The notes: generated by a model from the letters alone, not told the origin. DNA of 64,000 bases from Labia minor (GCA_963082975.1 OY720345.1:14968491-15032490), one strand, 5' to 3'. Positions 36,946-48,217 are shown, counted from the first letter of the stretch. Program-made: numbers and translations.

Positions 36946-37329
36946 TACCAGAGGTGGACGGCTTTCAGAGAAATTTTCATAAAAAAACACTATTATTCTG
37001 TAATAAAAGTGAGAATAACAACAAAACAAGTGCTAACATATATTGTATAAATATTTTTAATTATCACTATAACACAAACATTCAGTTAATGTATATTTAA
37101 ATATTTTTTTTTAAATTTTTTTGACGATCAAAAAATCTAGTTCTAATTGACCATATTTTAATCCAGTAATTGACCATCAACCTAAAATGGGTTTAAAATA
37201 AATAAATGAAATAAAATGCACTAAGGATTGGTTTTATTAATATTATATATATATATAATTTCTTATAATTTATTTTAATTCTTTATATTTACAGTTCATA
37301 TCGGGTATTAGCTAACATTTCTTGTTTTG

Positions 37330-37551
37330 CTAATTGATCGAGGTGCCTACTACGCTATTCCAATTGTAATCAACGATGTCAGCAGTTTTTGGATATTTCC
37401 ATAAATCTCCTGTATTCTCCATAGACGAAATCGTGGTTTCTTCTTCAGTAAATTGTATGATTTTTACGGGAAAGTAATCTCCCATATAAAAAATACCACG
37501 TATTTGTTTATCTTTTTTCGAACTTGCAACTATTGAATTTTTTATTTTCAT
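37330..37551 (-). other. unidentified 73-codon open frame
   Basis: Better amino-acid balance than random AT-rich frames (FYMGDYFPVKIIQFTEEET, then GDLWKYPKTADIVDYNW). It resembles a small C-terminal module sometimes seen at the ends of transposases, but I cannot place it. It has an ATG and a stop. Possibly the last exon of an element whose other parts are lost. Confidence 0.35.
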
Positions 37552-37594
37552 CTGTGTGATATTTTAAAACTGAAGTCACAATATTCACAACTAC

Positions 37595-37990
37595 TACATG
37601 GGCTGAAAAGTCCCGGGATTTTTCAATAGGTGGCGCTACTAGAAAATGAACATGACTCTTTCGAGAGGCTCATCTGTCACTAGTTTATGTATGTAGTATC
37701 ATGACATTTCGTCCATTCGTTTACAAGCTACTGTCGTTTGAGTGACGCTACATTCGCCTTCATAAGAAAAATGGAAAAACAGGAATATCGCGTCATGATA
37801 AACTGTTGTTCTCGAAGGAGCAGATGTGGGATAACATTCCTGCAACCACTGCAATGATTGTTCACAAGTTTTTCCCATTAAAAAACCATGTTTAATCAAG
37901 ACGCGATATTCCATGGTGGCATGGACAACTGTTTTTACATCAGGTGTCTTGTCCAGTTGGAATAAAATGTATTCATAGGCCCATCTAAAT
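37595..37990 (-). mobile_element. internally deleted mariner
   Basis: One end reads CATGGGCTGAAAAGTCCCGG, a known style of mariner terminus. The minus strand at 37699-37914 starts a mariner transposase (MEYRVLIKHGFLMGKT, then PTSAPSR) and breaks down after about 35 residues. The other end near 37988 (AGATGGGCCTATGAA reversed) is a weak match to the first. Confidence 0.7.
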
Positions 37991-38031
37991 TCTAAAAATT
38001 AATGAAAACTTAAAAACACTTTCTTCTTTCA

Positions 38032-39224
38032 TTAATTCCTTGTATGAATTAATATATGAGTTTTTAAATGAGATTTTCGAGTAAATTTCTTTTTACAATA
38101 GTTACATTCAAAAGGTTTTTCCCCTTTATGAATTAATAAATGTGTATGTAAAGTTGAATTTAAACTAAATTTCATTTTACAAAAATTACAGTTAAATAGT
38201 TTTTCTCCTGTATGAATTAATAGATGATTCTTTAAAGTAGATTTTAGATTAAATTTTTTTTTACAATAATGACATTCAAAAAGATTTTCCCCGGTATGTA
38301 ATAATAAATGTTTTTTTAAAATAGATTTTTGATTAAATTTCTTTTGACAATAGTTACATTCAAAAGGCTTTTCTCCTGTATGAATTAATAAATGTTTCTT
38401 TAAAATAGAATTTTGATTAAATTTCTTTTGACAATAGTTACATTCAAAAGGTTTTTCCCCTTTATGAATTAATAAATGTCTCTTTAAGGAAGACTTAACA
38501 TTAAATTTGTTTTGACAATATTCACATTTAAAACGTTTTTCACCGGTATGTATTAATAAATGTCTATTTAACATAGATTTGTGATTAAATTTCTTTTCAC
38601 AAACATTGCACTCAAAAGGCTGCTCACCTGTATGAATTAATATATGAGATTTTAAATGAGATGGTTTTTTAAATTTCTTTTTACAATAATTACACTCAAA
38701 ATGTTTTTCATCTTTATGCGAAGATTTGGTATCTTTTACTTTTTTATTAAAATTTATTGTCCTTACTTTCGATTCTTTGTGATTTTTCCCTGTATTAATT
38801 TTTAATTTAAATTGATTTTTTAAAATAGAAAATATTTCTTTGTGAATACATTTTTTATAATGTTTAGACAAATATTCCTTGTTTATAAAATTTGTTCGGC
38901 AAAATGTACAGGAAACCAGAGGGCCTAAAAAATTAAATTAACAAATTTTAGTTATTTATAGTCTTATGGTTATATATATATATATATATATAAATTATTT
39001 CTATTAATAATAATACTTGTATAAACTTTAAATCTCTTTTAATTACTTTAATTCCATTAATTTAATGATAAAAATATTTTTGTGAACTGTTTGTAGGAAT
39101 AAAACAATTTATAACTTTTAAATATATTATTTAATCAATTCAAACTTATAAATAAATAAATAATTACAATATAATTACCTATATAAATGGGATATTTAAT
39201 ATCCTCTTCTATATGTTCATTCAT
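38032..39224 (-). CDS. C2H2 zinc-finger protein, tandem copy B
   Basis: Two exons: 39179-39224 (start codon at 39222-39224) and 38032-38924, joining in phase to 312 residues. The first exon encodes MNEHIEEDIKYPIYIG, nearly identical to copy A. An atypical N-terminal Cys/His unit (CTFCRTNF, HYKKCIH) and a basic linker precede eight canonical C2H2 fingers with LLIHTGEKPFECNYC-type repeats. All eight keep both cysteines and both histidines. It is probably a nuclear DNA-binding regulator; target unknown. The finger helices differ from those of copy A, so specificity may differ. Confidence 0.87.
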
Positions 39225-39310
39225 TTTTCTTATTTTATAAATTATAAAAGGATTTTTCAAATTTCCTGAAATAACAAAAAAAAAAAAGGGTAATTGTCCA
39301 GCAGAGGGCC

Positions 39311-39512
39311 TGTTATGTATTTAAATAAATACAATTAAATATAATTGAAGAAGTTTATTAATCGCGTTAAAATGTATACAATAATAATAATAATAATAAT
39401 ATGTTTTAATAAACAAACAATTATGTCAGCTATATAAGCCTTCTTGACAACAAAATATAAGTAAACTAACTTCTGTAAGATTTAAAAGATTAATTTAAAA
39501 AGATACTTTACA
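39311..39512 (-). repeat. 3' LTR of the gypsy element
   Basis: 202 bp, TG...CA ends, identical by eye to 43916-44117, including its TAA microsatellite. Confidence 0.93.
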
Positions 39513-39525
39513 GTCTCCCCTGCTA
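39513..39525 (-). promoter_or_regulatory. polypurine tract
   Basis: On the minus strand GCAGGGGAGAC directly precedes the 3' LTR, where plus-strand DNA synthesis of an LTR element is primed. Confidence 0.8.
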
Positions 39526-39560
39526 ATGAAAAATATTAAAAATTTGAATTATAACATGTT

Positions 39561-42500
39561 TTACAAATTAAGTCTTTTCACTGGTTTCCTTATCCGAACT
39601 GATCGCCGCACAAACTGTGGAGAAGTAGATTCAGGTGGCTTCTGCTTCTGTGAAGGAGTAGGGGGCTGGACCTCCCTTGGACTCGATCCCTCAGTTCTTG
39701 AAATTGGCCCATCAGCTCTCTCAGTAGGTGGTGGGAGAGTGGCAAAAATCTTCTTTTGCTCTTGTCCCTCAGCCCGTGTGTAGCCGCTAAGATGTTGGTC
39801 AGTATCTTCCCGTTTTCTACATTCAGTAGATATCAGCTGGTCCACATGTCTCTTTAATACATATCCAGAGTCCAACTTCACCAAGTAGTGTAATCTACCT
39901 ACTCTATTCAATATAATTCCAAATTGCCACTTCCTATTACCAAAGTAGTGTCTTGATAGCACTCGTTGTCCCTTACAGAATTGTCTCTCTCTCTTATGCT
40001 CTTCTGGTCTAAGATAAAGGCCTTTTGGTACTGGTTTTAAAAGGTGTAATTTTGTTTTTAACTGTCTTCCAATATGATGTTCGGCTGGTGTTTTACCGTC
40101 AACTAGCGGTGTAGTCCTATAGTAGAATAATATATCTTGTAATTTTTCTTTAATGGAGCCGCTTTGAAAATTTAACATTGCTTTTAATTTTTGTTTTACC
40201 GTTTGAACTAATCTTTCAGCCAAACCATTCGTTGCTGGGTGGTTTGGAGCTGAAAATAATTGTATAATTCCTTGCGCTGCACAAAAACTTGTAAATTCAT
40301 GAGATTTGAAGTAAGTTGCATTGTCAGTTACTATAATGTATGGAAGACCTTGATTTACAAATATATTCTTAAACGCTTTTATGGTACTCTCTGATGTTGG
40401 AGGAGATGCTTGATAGTTAATTTCCAGCCACTTAGTCTTCGCATCTACAACTATTAAAAAATATTTTCCCTCCAATGGACCTGCATAGTCAGCATGGATC
40501 CTTTGCCAGGGCTCTTTCGGATCCTCCCAGTGATGAAGAGGTGCTTTTGGAGCTTGTTTGTGCACTTCCGCGCAATTGTTGCACGATTTAACTAAGGATT
40601 CAATATCCCTGTCTATTCCTTTCCAATAACAAACAGAACGCGCAATGGCTTTCATTTTTACTACTCCAATATGTGTGTTATGCAACTCATTAAGTATAGC
40701 TTGTTGTAACGTACGTGGTATCACGACTCGCCCTCCTCTCATGACAATTCCTTGATGTACTGAATACTCCATATTTTCTAAATTACTTTTAGCTAATAGC
40801 TCTTTTCTAAAATTAGACAATTCTTCATCTTTGTCAGTTTCTTTTTTTACGGTCACAGCAGTGATAGCTTCTGATATGTGTGATATACACAATTTATTTA
40901 TTGTATTTTGTTCAAATTCATAAGATTCATCAACAAATCCTTCTTTTACACTTGAGACCGGTGATCTTGATAGATAATCAACATGTGTATGTTGGGCCGC
41001 CGAGCGATATTTAATTTGATATTCAAATTGCCTTAAAAATAGAGCGTAGCGTGTCAAACGTAGTGCAGTGATAGCAGGCAAATTCTTTGCAGGATTAAAG
41101 ATTGATTCTAATGGTTTATTGTCGGTTATGAGAGTAAATTTTTTTCCGTATAGGTATTGGAACAACTTTTTAGTCGCCCAAAAGATTGCCGTCGCCTCCT
41201 TATCTAGATGGCTATAATTTTTCTCTGCATTTGTCAATGTCCTGGAAATAAAATGAATTGGCTTTAATACGCCATTTACCTCATTCGACAAAATAGCAGC
41301 TAGCCCAAATGGACTTGCATCGCATTCCAGAACTAGCGGTAAGTCCGGATCGTATGGCATCAATACTCTATCACTGACTAATTCATCTTTAATTTTTTTA
41401 AATGCTCTTGCACAGTCTTTGGTCCAGTTAAATTTGACGTCTTTTTTTAATAAGTTAGAAAGAGGATGTAGTAACTCAGATGCTCTTGGAATAAATTTGC
41501 AATAAAATAATGCAAGACCCATAAATGAACGTACCTCGTCAGCATTTTTCGGTGCTGGTGTAGCCATAATAGCAGATACTTTTTCAGGATCTTTTTCTAG
41601 TCCTTTTTCAGATATAATATATCCAAGGTATTTAATTTTTTTTACAAAAAATTTACATTTCTTTTTATTTAAATGAATGTTAAATTTCTTTAATTGATCT
41701 AAACATTTAATTAAATTTTGTTTACATTCTTGTACTGTACGTCCTTGTATCACAATGTCATCAAAATATGCGAAACATCCTTCAAGTCCGCTTAATATAG
41801 GGTCTAATACTCCATGGAATACGCTTGGTGCAGTTTTCAGACCAAAAAATAATCTTTTTGCCTTATAAGTTCCCCGATGAGTACTTATAGCTGCTATCTG
41901 AGCGCTTGGTTCATCCAATTTTATATGCAAATATGCTCTCGAAATATCAAGGACACAATAATAGCTTCCTGTTCTTAATTTTGTAAATAATTCTTGAATT
42001 TTTGGGATGGGGTGGTGTGCATCCACCAACTGTTTATTTACTGTGACTTTATAGTCAGCACATAATCTCACTCCTTTATTATCTGCCTTTGGTACAATTA
42101 CCAGAGGTGTTCCCCATGGACAATATTCAATTTTCTCAATAATACCTTGTTTTTCAAGGGCATCCAATTCATCATTAACTTTTGGTAACAACGCAAATGG
42201 AACAGTTCGAGGTTTCAAGAAAATAGGTTTTGCCTCCTCGCGTAGCTGCAGTGATACTTCTAAATTCGGAATGACTCCAGCAGTTTCATCAAAAACTGAT
42301 TTGTATGTTTGTAAAATATAATCAATATTTTCATTTAAGTCAGGCTGAATACCATGAATTTTGTGATTTTGAATAATATCAAAATTTAAAATATTTAAAT
42401 TTTTAATCCATTGACGTCCCATAATAGGAGAAAAATTTTCTGCAACTATGTATAACTCTCCAAGAATTGTTTTACCTTTATAAGAAACGTTTACTTTAGC

Positions 42501-43787
42501 TATGCCAAGTGGTTTAATTGATGTGCCATTATAAGCTTTAAACTTTGTATAACAAGGATGTATTTTGATTGTTTCAAAATTCAATTTATTTAAATCATTT
42601 TCAGATAATATTGATACTGGAGAACCAGTGTCTAGCTCAAAGGGCTGACATTTGTCGTTAATAAACAAATCAACTAATATTTTTTTATTGGTATCAATAA
42701 TATTATTGATAAAATATTCGTCTTCACTCAACTCTATGTCTTCAGTATCATACTCAATAGTTTTGATTTTTCTAAGATTTTGTTTGTTATAATTTGTGTT
42801 GCTGAGGCAAACCTTAGCAAGATGTCCTCGTTTGTCACATTTGGAACATCGAAGCTTATGTTTTGATCTACATGATGCTGTAGCATGTGTATTATTCCCG
42901 CAGCAAAGACATAAGCCTTTGTACATATATGTTTTATTTTTACTTTGATAAGAAAAATTACGATTAAATTGTGGTTTATTATTAAATATTTGTGACTTTT
43001 CTTGTGTTTTAACAGGTTTCTTTGTGTGGCCTATTTTGTTAATCACAGCACCAGAATCCTTCACCACGTTAGAATTCTCAAAAATATTATTTTTCTTATA
43101 TTCTTCTTCATTCTCCTTTCTTGCTGCCTCAATATTTAATGCATATTCTAAAACTTTATTTACATCTGCCGTGTCAGCTGATTCCATTTGCAAAATTTTC
43201 TCTCTTATGTTTGCATCACTTAAACCTCTAATAAATTGAGCTATGAACACTGAGTCTACTTGCTGGCTGCACCCATTGCACTCCCATTTACATTTTTGAC
43301 TGCTTAATTTCAATGCAGCTATATAATCTGATAACGTTTCATGCTTTAATTGAATCCTTGATAAAAATTTATGCCTTTCTGTGAAAACATTGATAGTTGG
43401 GCACAGTTGCTTTTCTAATAGTTCAATATTTTCTTTATACGTCAGTTCATTAGGTTTTTTAGGTGCACAGAGAGATGATAGCAATTTATAAGTTTGACTA
43501 CCGATACAGTTTAATAAAATTTGTTGCTTAGCAACCCGGACTTCATCCGTATCAGCCGTGAGTTGTCGTAAATTGAAAAAATTTTCTAGTCTTTCTTTGT
43601 ATAAAGAAAAATCCTCATCTTTGTTATAAATTTCGAAAGTCACACTATGTGACATTAATGTATGGCTGACTGGATTAGGAGCATTTGTTGGTTGTGATTG
43701 TCTTATTGATAAATTTTGAATTATAAGTGCTAACGCCTCACCTTGCTGTTGTAGAGCTTGCAATATTGCTGATTGTGTCTCTGCCAT
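39561..43787 (-). CDS. Gag-Pol polyprotein of the gypsy element
   Basis: A single open frame of 1408 residues. It encodes a capsid-like Gag region (about 1-230); zinc knuckles (about 295-328; CCGNNTHATASC and CSKCDKRGHLAKVC); an aspartic protease (ELDTGSPVSIL, near 382); a reverse transcriptase with YFDDIVIQG (near 674); an RNase H (ECDASPFGLAAIL, near 822); and an integrase with an HHCC zinc domain (about 1035-1075) and a DDE core (DYAGP near 1099, TDNATYF near 1152, a catalytic Glu in NGLAERLVQTVK near 1187). Gag and Pol are fused in frame without a shift, and there is no env gene. All catalytic motifs are present, so the element could be autonomous. Confidence 0.95.
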   Translation of the reverse strand: MAETQSAILQALQQQGEALALIIQNLSIRQSQPTNAPNPVSHTLMSHSVTFEIYNKDEDFSLYKERLENFFNLRQLTADTDEVRVAKQQILLNCIGSQTYKLLSSLCAPKKPNELTYKENIELLEKQLCPTINVFTERHKFLSRIQLKHETLSDYIAALKLSSQKCKWECNGCSQQVDSVFIAQFIRGLSDANIREKILQMESADTADVNKVLEYALNIEAARKENEEEYKKNNIFENSNVVKDSGAVINKIGHTKKPVKTQEKSQIFNNKPQFNRNFSYQSKNKTYMYKGLCLCCGNNTHATASCRSKHKLRCSKCDKRGHLAKVCLSNTNYNKQNLRKIKTIEYDTEDIELSEDEYFINNIIDTNKKILVDLFINDKCQPFELDTGSPVSILSENDLNKLNFETIKIHPCYTKFKAYNGTSIKPLGIAKVNVSYKGKTILGELYIVAENFSPIMGRQWIKNLNILNFDIIQNHKIHGIQPDLNENIDYILQTYKSVFDETAGVIPNLEVSLQLREEAKPIFLKPRTVPFALLPKVNDELDALEKQGIIEKIEYCPWGTPLVIVPKADNKGVRLCADYKVTVNKQLVDAHHPIPKIQELFTKLRTGSYYCVLDISRAYLHIKLDEPSAQIAAISTHRGTYKAKRLFFGLKTAPSVFHGVLDPILSGLEGCFAYFDDIVIQGRTVQECKQNLIKCLDQLKKFNIHLNKKKCKFFVKKIKYLGYIISEKGLEKDPEKVSAIMATPAPKNADEVRSFMGLALFYCKFIPRASELLHPLSNLLKKDVKFNWTKDCARAFKKIKDELVSDRVLMPYDPDLPLVLECDASPFGLAAILSNEVNGVLKPIHFISRTLTNAEKNYSHLDKEATAIFWATKKLFQYLYGKKFTLITDNKPLESIFNPAKNLPAITALRLTRYALFLRQFEYQIKYRSAAQHTHVDYLSRSPVSSVKEGFVDESYEFEQNTINKLCISHISEAITAVTVKKETDKDEELSNFRKELLAKSNLENMEYSVHQGIVMRGGRVVIPRTLQQAILNELHNTHIGVVKMKAIARSVCYWKGIDRDIESLVKSCNNCAEVHKQAPKAPLHHWEDPKEPWQRIHADYAGPLEGKYFLIVVDAKTKWLEINYQASPPTSESTIKAFKNIFVNQGLPYIIVTDNATYFKSHEFTSFCAAQGIIQLFSAPNHPATNGLAERLVQTVKQKLKAMLNFQSGSIKEKLQDILFYYRTTPLVDGKTPAEHHIGRQLKTKLHLLKPVPKGLYLRPEEHKRERQFCKGQRVLSRHYFGNRKWQFGIILNRVGRLHYLVKLDSGYVLKRHVDQLISTECRKREDTDQHLSGYTRAEGQEQKKIFATLPPPTERADGPISRTEGSSPREVQPPTPSQKQKPPESTSPQFVRRSVRIRKPVKRLNL

Positions 43788-43899
43788 CTTTAGTTATATT
43801 CAATAATAGAATTTTAAATCAATCGCTCTTAGATAATATTTAAATAAATTACAAAATTTTCAAAAAATAAGGTGACTTGACTTGACTTGTCGTTTTAAA

Positions 43900-43911
43900 T
43901 CCTCGTCGCCA
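43900..43911 (-). promoter_or_regulatory. primer-binding site, tRNA-Ser type
   Basis: Four bases inside the 5' LTR, the minus strand reads TGGCGACGAGGAT, the complement of the 3' end of a tRNA-Ser(GCU) of the insect type. This primer choice is typical of the mag lineage of Ty3/gypsy elements. Position is given to within a few bases. Confidence 0.75.
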
Positions 43912-43915
43912 CTTT

Positions 43916-44117
43916 TGTTATGTATTTAAATAAATACAATTAAATATAATTGAAGAAGTTTATTAATCGCGTTAAAATGTATACAATAATAATAATAATA
44001 ATAATATGTTTTAATAAACAAACAATTATGTCAGCTATATAAGCCTTCTTGACAACAAAATATAAGTAAACTAACTTCTGTAAGATTTAAAAGATTAATT
44101 TAAAAAGATACTTTACA
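43916..44117 (-). repeat. 5' LTR of the gypsy element
   Basis: 202 bp, identical by eye to 39311-39512. Its promoter would drive the minus-strand Gag-Pol frame. Confidence 0.93.
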
Positions 44118-44531
44118 GGGCCCCACTAATTTTCGGGTTTTGTTTTTTAGTTCGGATTGAATATAGAAAAATTAAAAAATTAATTAATTAAATAATTTCT
44201 ATATACAAACCGAAAAAATCTGAAAATTAGTGAATTAGTCAATAAAAGGTTACTTAACATTTCGACGTTCATAACCAGCTAATCTGTCTCAAACTTTAAT
44301 AATTTTTATCCCGTAAAATAATTTCTATAATAATAAAATTATATTTACTTTATAAACCATGATTGTAGATATTTGATTTGACAGCAGAGATCAGCAATTT
44401 ACAATCCATGTTTTCACCAGTTTTCACCAATTCATTAGCCAGCCAATTATTTCTGTAAAATTTGAATTGGCGCTAGCAGCGCGATTGAGCGCGATATTCT
44501 GTTCGCGATATTGATGCTGTCAGAATTAAAC
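44118..44531. repeat. older dispersed repeat, copy 2, and P-element left flank
   Basis: Continues the repeat broken by the gypsy insertion (left part 39293-39310). 44125-44235 can fold on itself (CACTAATTTTC against GAAAATTAGTG). Beyond about 44300 no element is recognised up to the P-element target duplication AATTAAAC (44524-44531). Confidence 0.5.
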
Positions 44532-44885
44532 CAGGGAGGTAGGGAGTGATCATAACACTTGTTTTAAGGAGTGGAGGTGGATCCAAAAAAGTAGGGAGAA
44601 ATTCTTGTCGGCCATATTATTTGTAACACAGATTGAATTTTACATAAGACATAATACATTTTTGTTTCAAATTTTCTCGTATGTTTGTAAGTTTTTCTTA
44701 TTTATTTCTTCTTTATTTTATAGTTTAGTTAATATATTTAGTAATTAGAAATAGTTTATAATAATATAATTTGTATTTTTTATTAGATTCTAAGAAGTCT
44801 GTGATTCTAAGACCACGTTAGGTTTACACCTGGGTTTAGGTTATAGATAGTTGTTATTTTATTTTTGTTTTTAAAAATAATTATC

Positions 44886-47800
44886 ATGGCTTGTTCTGCA
44901 TATGGATGCACAAACCGACGTGGAAATAAAAGTAAAAGACAGCTAGATGAAGAAGAATCTGGGAAAACAATTTCATTCCACAGGTGTTTATTTTGAATTT
45001 CTTTGATTAAATTTCAAAACGGTATATATAATATTTTAGAAAATTTTCTAGGTATTTATGTTTCTGAATACTTATAGGAGGAATTTTGCAAGTAATCAAA
45101 AAAATATTTTTTTGATTATTTAGCAAATTTCATCTGAAAGGATAAAAAGCTACCTAGAAAATTTTCTTAATTATAACAAATTCTGCTAGTGCCTCAACCA
45201 ACCTCTTGGTTAAATAAAAAATTGAGGAATAGAATAGAAATTTTGAATATTTCACATCTTTTTCAGATTTCCAAAAGATAACAATTTAAGGAAGAAATGG
45301 ATAGACGCAGTCCGGTGGAAAGATTGGAAGCCAGCAAAATATTCTTCCATATGCTCAGATCATTTTGATGAAGAGTGTTTTGATAGATCGTCGCTGGTAT
45401 GTGTTCGATTAAAAGAAAATGCCATTCCTACAATATTCACAGGATTTCCTCCTCATTTACAAAAAAAAGTAAGTGAAAATTATATATACTTTTAATTTCC
45501 AATTATTTATTTTTAAATTATAAAATAAACATCTTACGCCACTGGTTTATAAAATGGGGACCAAGAAAGAATATTTTACCTTTGCACAAATATACTTTGA
45601 ATTTGTTGGTGGTATTAAATCCAATGACTCCTAGATACGTATATTCAGAGGTGAATTTTAATAAAACCCATTAATATTTTTTTTAATATTCTTATTAAAA
45701 GCATATATATATCTGAATAGATACAGGTTGAACAATTAATAAATATAACTTTGCACTCTCAAAGCACAACCTGCTTCTTTGGTTACTTGATCAATAATAT
45801 ATTAATATTCTTTATATAATTCTTCTCCATTTAAATTTATATAAGTAATCCTTTTTAAAATGATATTTAATTTTGTGTTAAAAATCTTTATATTTATAGA
45901 ACAATATTATATTTAATATAATATTTGAATTTATAAATAATTTTAATTTTTATTAAATATATATATATTTATTTACAAAATAATTAAGATTAAACCTGAC
46001 GCCTCAATACTATATATATATATATACACTCTATTCTAAAAATATTTTTGAGGATGATAAGGAGGAAAAAACAAGCTTCTTTTTTCTATCTCACAACTCC
46101 AATTTATTTGCAAATATTTCTGCTCCTATACAGGGACCATATATTAATTTTTTTAAAAGGATTTTCTCCTTAACCTCCTCATCTACGATTCCAGCTTTAA
46201 GAAATTTACTAAAAATATTTTTGTTTTTGTGGTCTATGTATAAATATTCGCCCATCCCCCTTTTTTCAATGTTTAAGCTATATATATATATATATATATT
46301 TTTTTTTCAGCTACCTATTAAGAGAAAAAATTCTCGGGGAAAGGAACCTGTTGCAACCTCTACTTCAGCTACTACAAGTACTTCTCCGGAACCAAGATGT
46401 CACTCTCCATCCTTATCTCCAAGAGTATCAATGTTTTCGGTTACGGAAAGTGAAGAACCTCGAAGACCTTCATGTTCAAGATCACCATCCATTTCGCCAA
46501 AACGAAAACAAATTTCCCCAACAAAAGATTACTACCTTCGAAAAAAAAAATGTTGGCAAATTAAAATAAAAAATTTACAAAGAACAAATTTACGGAAATC
46601 AAGAAGTTTAGTTACAATGAAAAATGTCTTTAACGACCTCAAAGAAAAATTTATGATGGAATCGGAAGAATTAGATGTATTGGAAAATATTATTGGACCG
46701 AACAAAAACATATTAGTAAGGCAAATGCGAAAAGCAAAAAGGGAATATGAGCCCGAATTGAGGACATTTGCCCTGACTCTTTTTTATTATTCACCAGCAG
46801 CTTATGATTATGTTCGTCAACAATTCGGCTTTACCCTTCCTCCTAGAAATACTCTTAGACAGTGGCTCCAAGTAGTAGAAGGAAATCCAGGTTTTTGTAG
46901 AGAAGCATTGCAAGCTATTAAGTTAAAGGCTAGTCTTCAAAAAGAGGAAATACTTTGTAACCTCGTATTTGATGAAATGTCCATAAGAAGACAAGTAATT
47001 TATGATGGGGAAAAATATGTTGGTTTTGTTGATAGCGGAACAGGCCTAGAAAATGATGATCTAGATATAGCTAGTGAAGCTCTGGTATTTCTCTTGGTTG
47101 CAATTAATGGGAATTGGAAGGTACCTATAGCATATTTTTTAGTAAATGGAACAAATGCATCAATAAAAACAAATTTGGTTCGAGAATGTATAAATTTTAC
47201 TAAAGAAAATTCTATAAGAATTGTTAGCCTAACATTTAATGGAACTCAAACCAATTTTTCAGTGGCTAAAAATTTAGGTTGCAATTTTGATATGGAAAAT
47301 ATGCAAACTTCTTTTATTTCAGAAACAGGAGATAAAATCTATGTTTTCTTAGATGTCTGTCACATGTTGAAATTAATCAGAAACGCTTGGAGCCATTTAA
47401 AACACTTTTATTTCAATGGAGAGCAAATTTCTTGGAAATATATAGAACATCTAAACAAATTACAGATTGGAGAAGGTTTGCATCTTGCAAATAAATTGAA
47501 AACAGGCCATATTTTATTCTCTTATCAAAAAATAAAAGAGAGCCTTCCCTCACAACTATTTAGCGATTCGGTAGCAGATGCTATCGATTTCTGCTGGAAT
47601 CAATTAAATATTCCAGAATTTGAAAATTCAAAAATGACTGTTTTTTTCTTAAAAGAAATAAACAATCTATTTGACGTATTTAATTCAAAATGGATTGGAC
47701 AAGAAAATTATAAAATACCATTAAACTCGAAAAATGAGCTGGAGATTTTTGATTTTTTGGAAAGGTCAAAACATTTATTGAAATCCCTAAAAACAAATAA

Positions 47801-48217
47801 TGACCAGCTACTAATACACCATCCAAAAAAAACCGGATTTTTAGGTAAGTACAAAAAATATTTTATCAACATTTGTGTTGAAAATTAATTAATTTCGATT
47901 TTTTAGGATTTTTAATTTGCATCGAAAGTCTTCAAACTATGTATTTGGAGTTGGTTAAAAAATCTGAAATCCTCTCTTGTATACCAACGAACAAACTAAG
48001 TCAGGATCATTTGGAACTTTTATTCTCCACAATCCGGAGACAAGGAGGTTCCAATGATAATCCGACTGCTATTCAATTTAGAAACGCATTCAGAAAAATC
48101 TTAGTACACACTGAACCAAAAGAGACATTAACTGGAAATTGTATTCCATTGGAAGAAACTAGTATTCTTCATTGCTCTAGTTCATCAAAAGATATCGATG
48201 TAATTAATGTTACATAG
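44886..48217 (+). CDS. P-element transposase (THAP9-like)
   Basis: Four exons: 44886-44983, 45267-45468, 46311-47844 and 47907-48217, joining in phase to 714 residues (Drosophila P transposase is about 751). Residues 1-95 form a THAP zinc-binding DNA-binding domain (CSAYGC, then FPKDNNLRKKW, CSDHFDEECF and the closing AIPTIF box). A serine-rich linker and basic helix follow. The RNase H-like catalytic core shows its acids in NLVFDEMSIRR (near 320), VFLDVCHMLKLIRN (near 444) and SQDHLELLFSTIRRQGG (Glu near 648), with a GTP-binding-type insertion region between the last two. No stop or frameshift was found. Intron 3 (47845-47906) lies before the last catalytic motif, as in Drosophila P. Confidence 0.93.

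Larger units (their letters stand above)
39311..44117 (-). mobile_element. complete Ty3/gypsy LTR retrotransposon, mag-like
   Basis: 4807 bp on the minus strand, with two 202-bp LTRs that I read as identical, a perfect 5-bp target duplication GGGCC (39306-39310 and 44118-44122), a purine tract beside the 3' LTR, a primer site complementary to tRNA-Ser and one long Gag-Pol frame. It interrupts an older dispersed repeat. Identical LTRs mean a very recent insertion. Confidence 0.95.

Noticed and set aside
39526..39783. 85-codon plus-strand open frame
   Set aside because: It lies antisense to the Gag-Pol frame of the gypsy element, whose domains are unmistakable.
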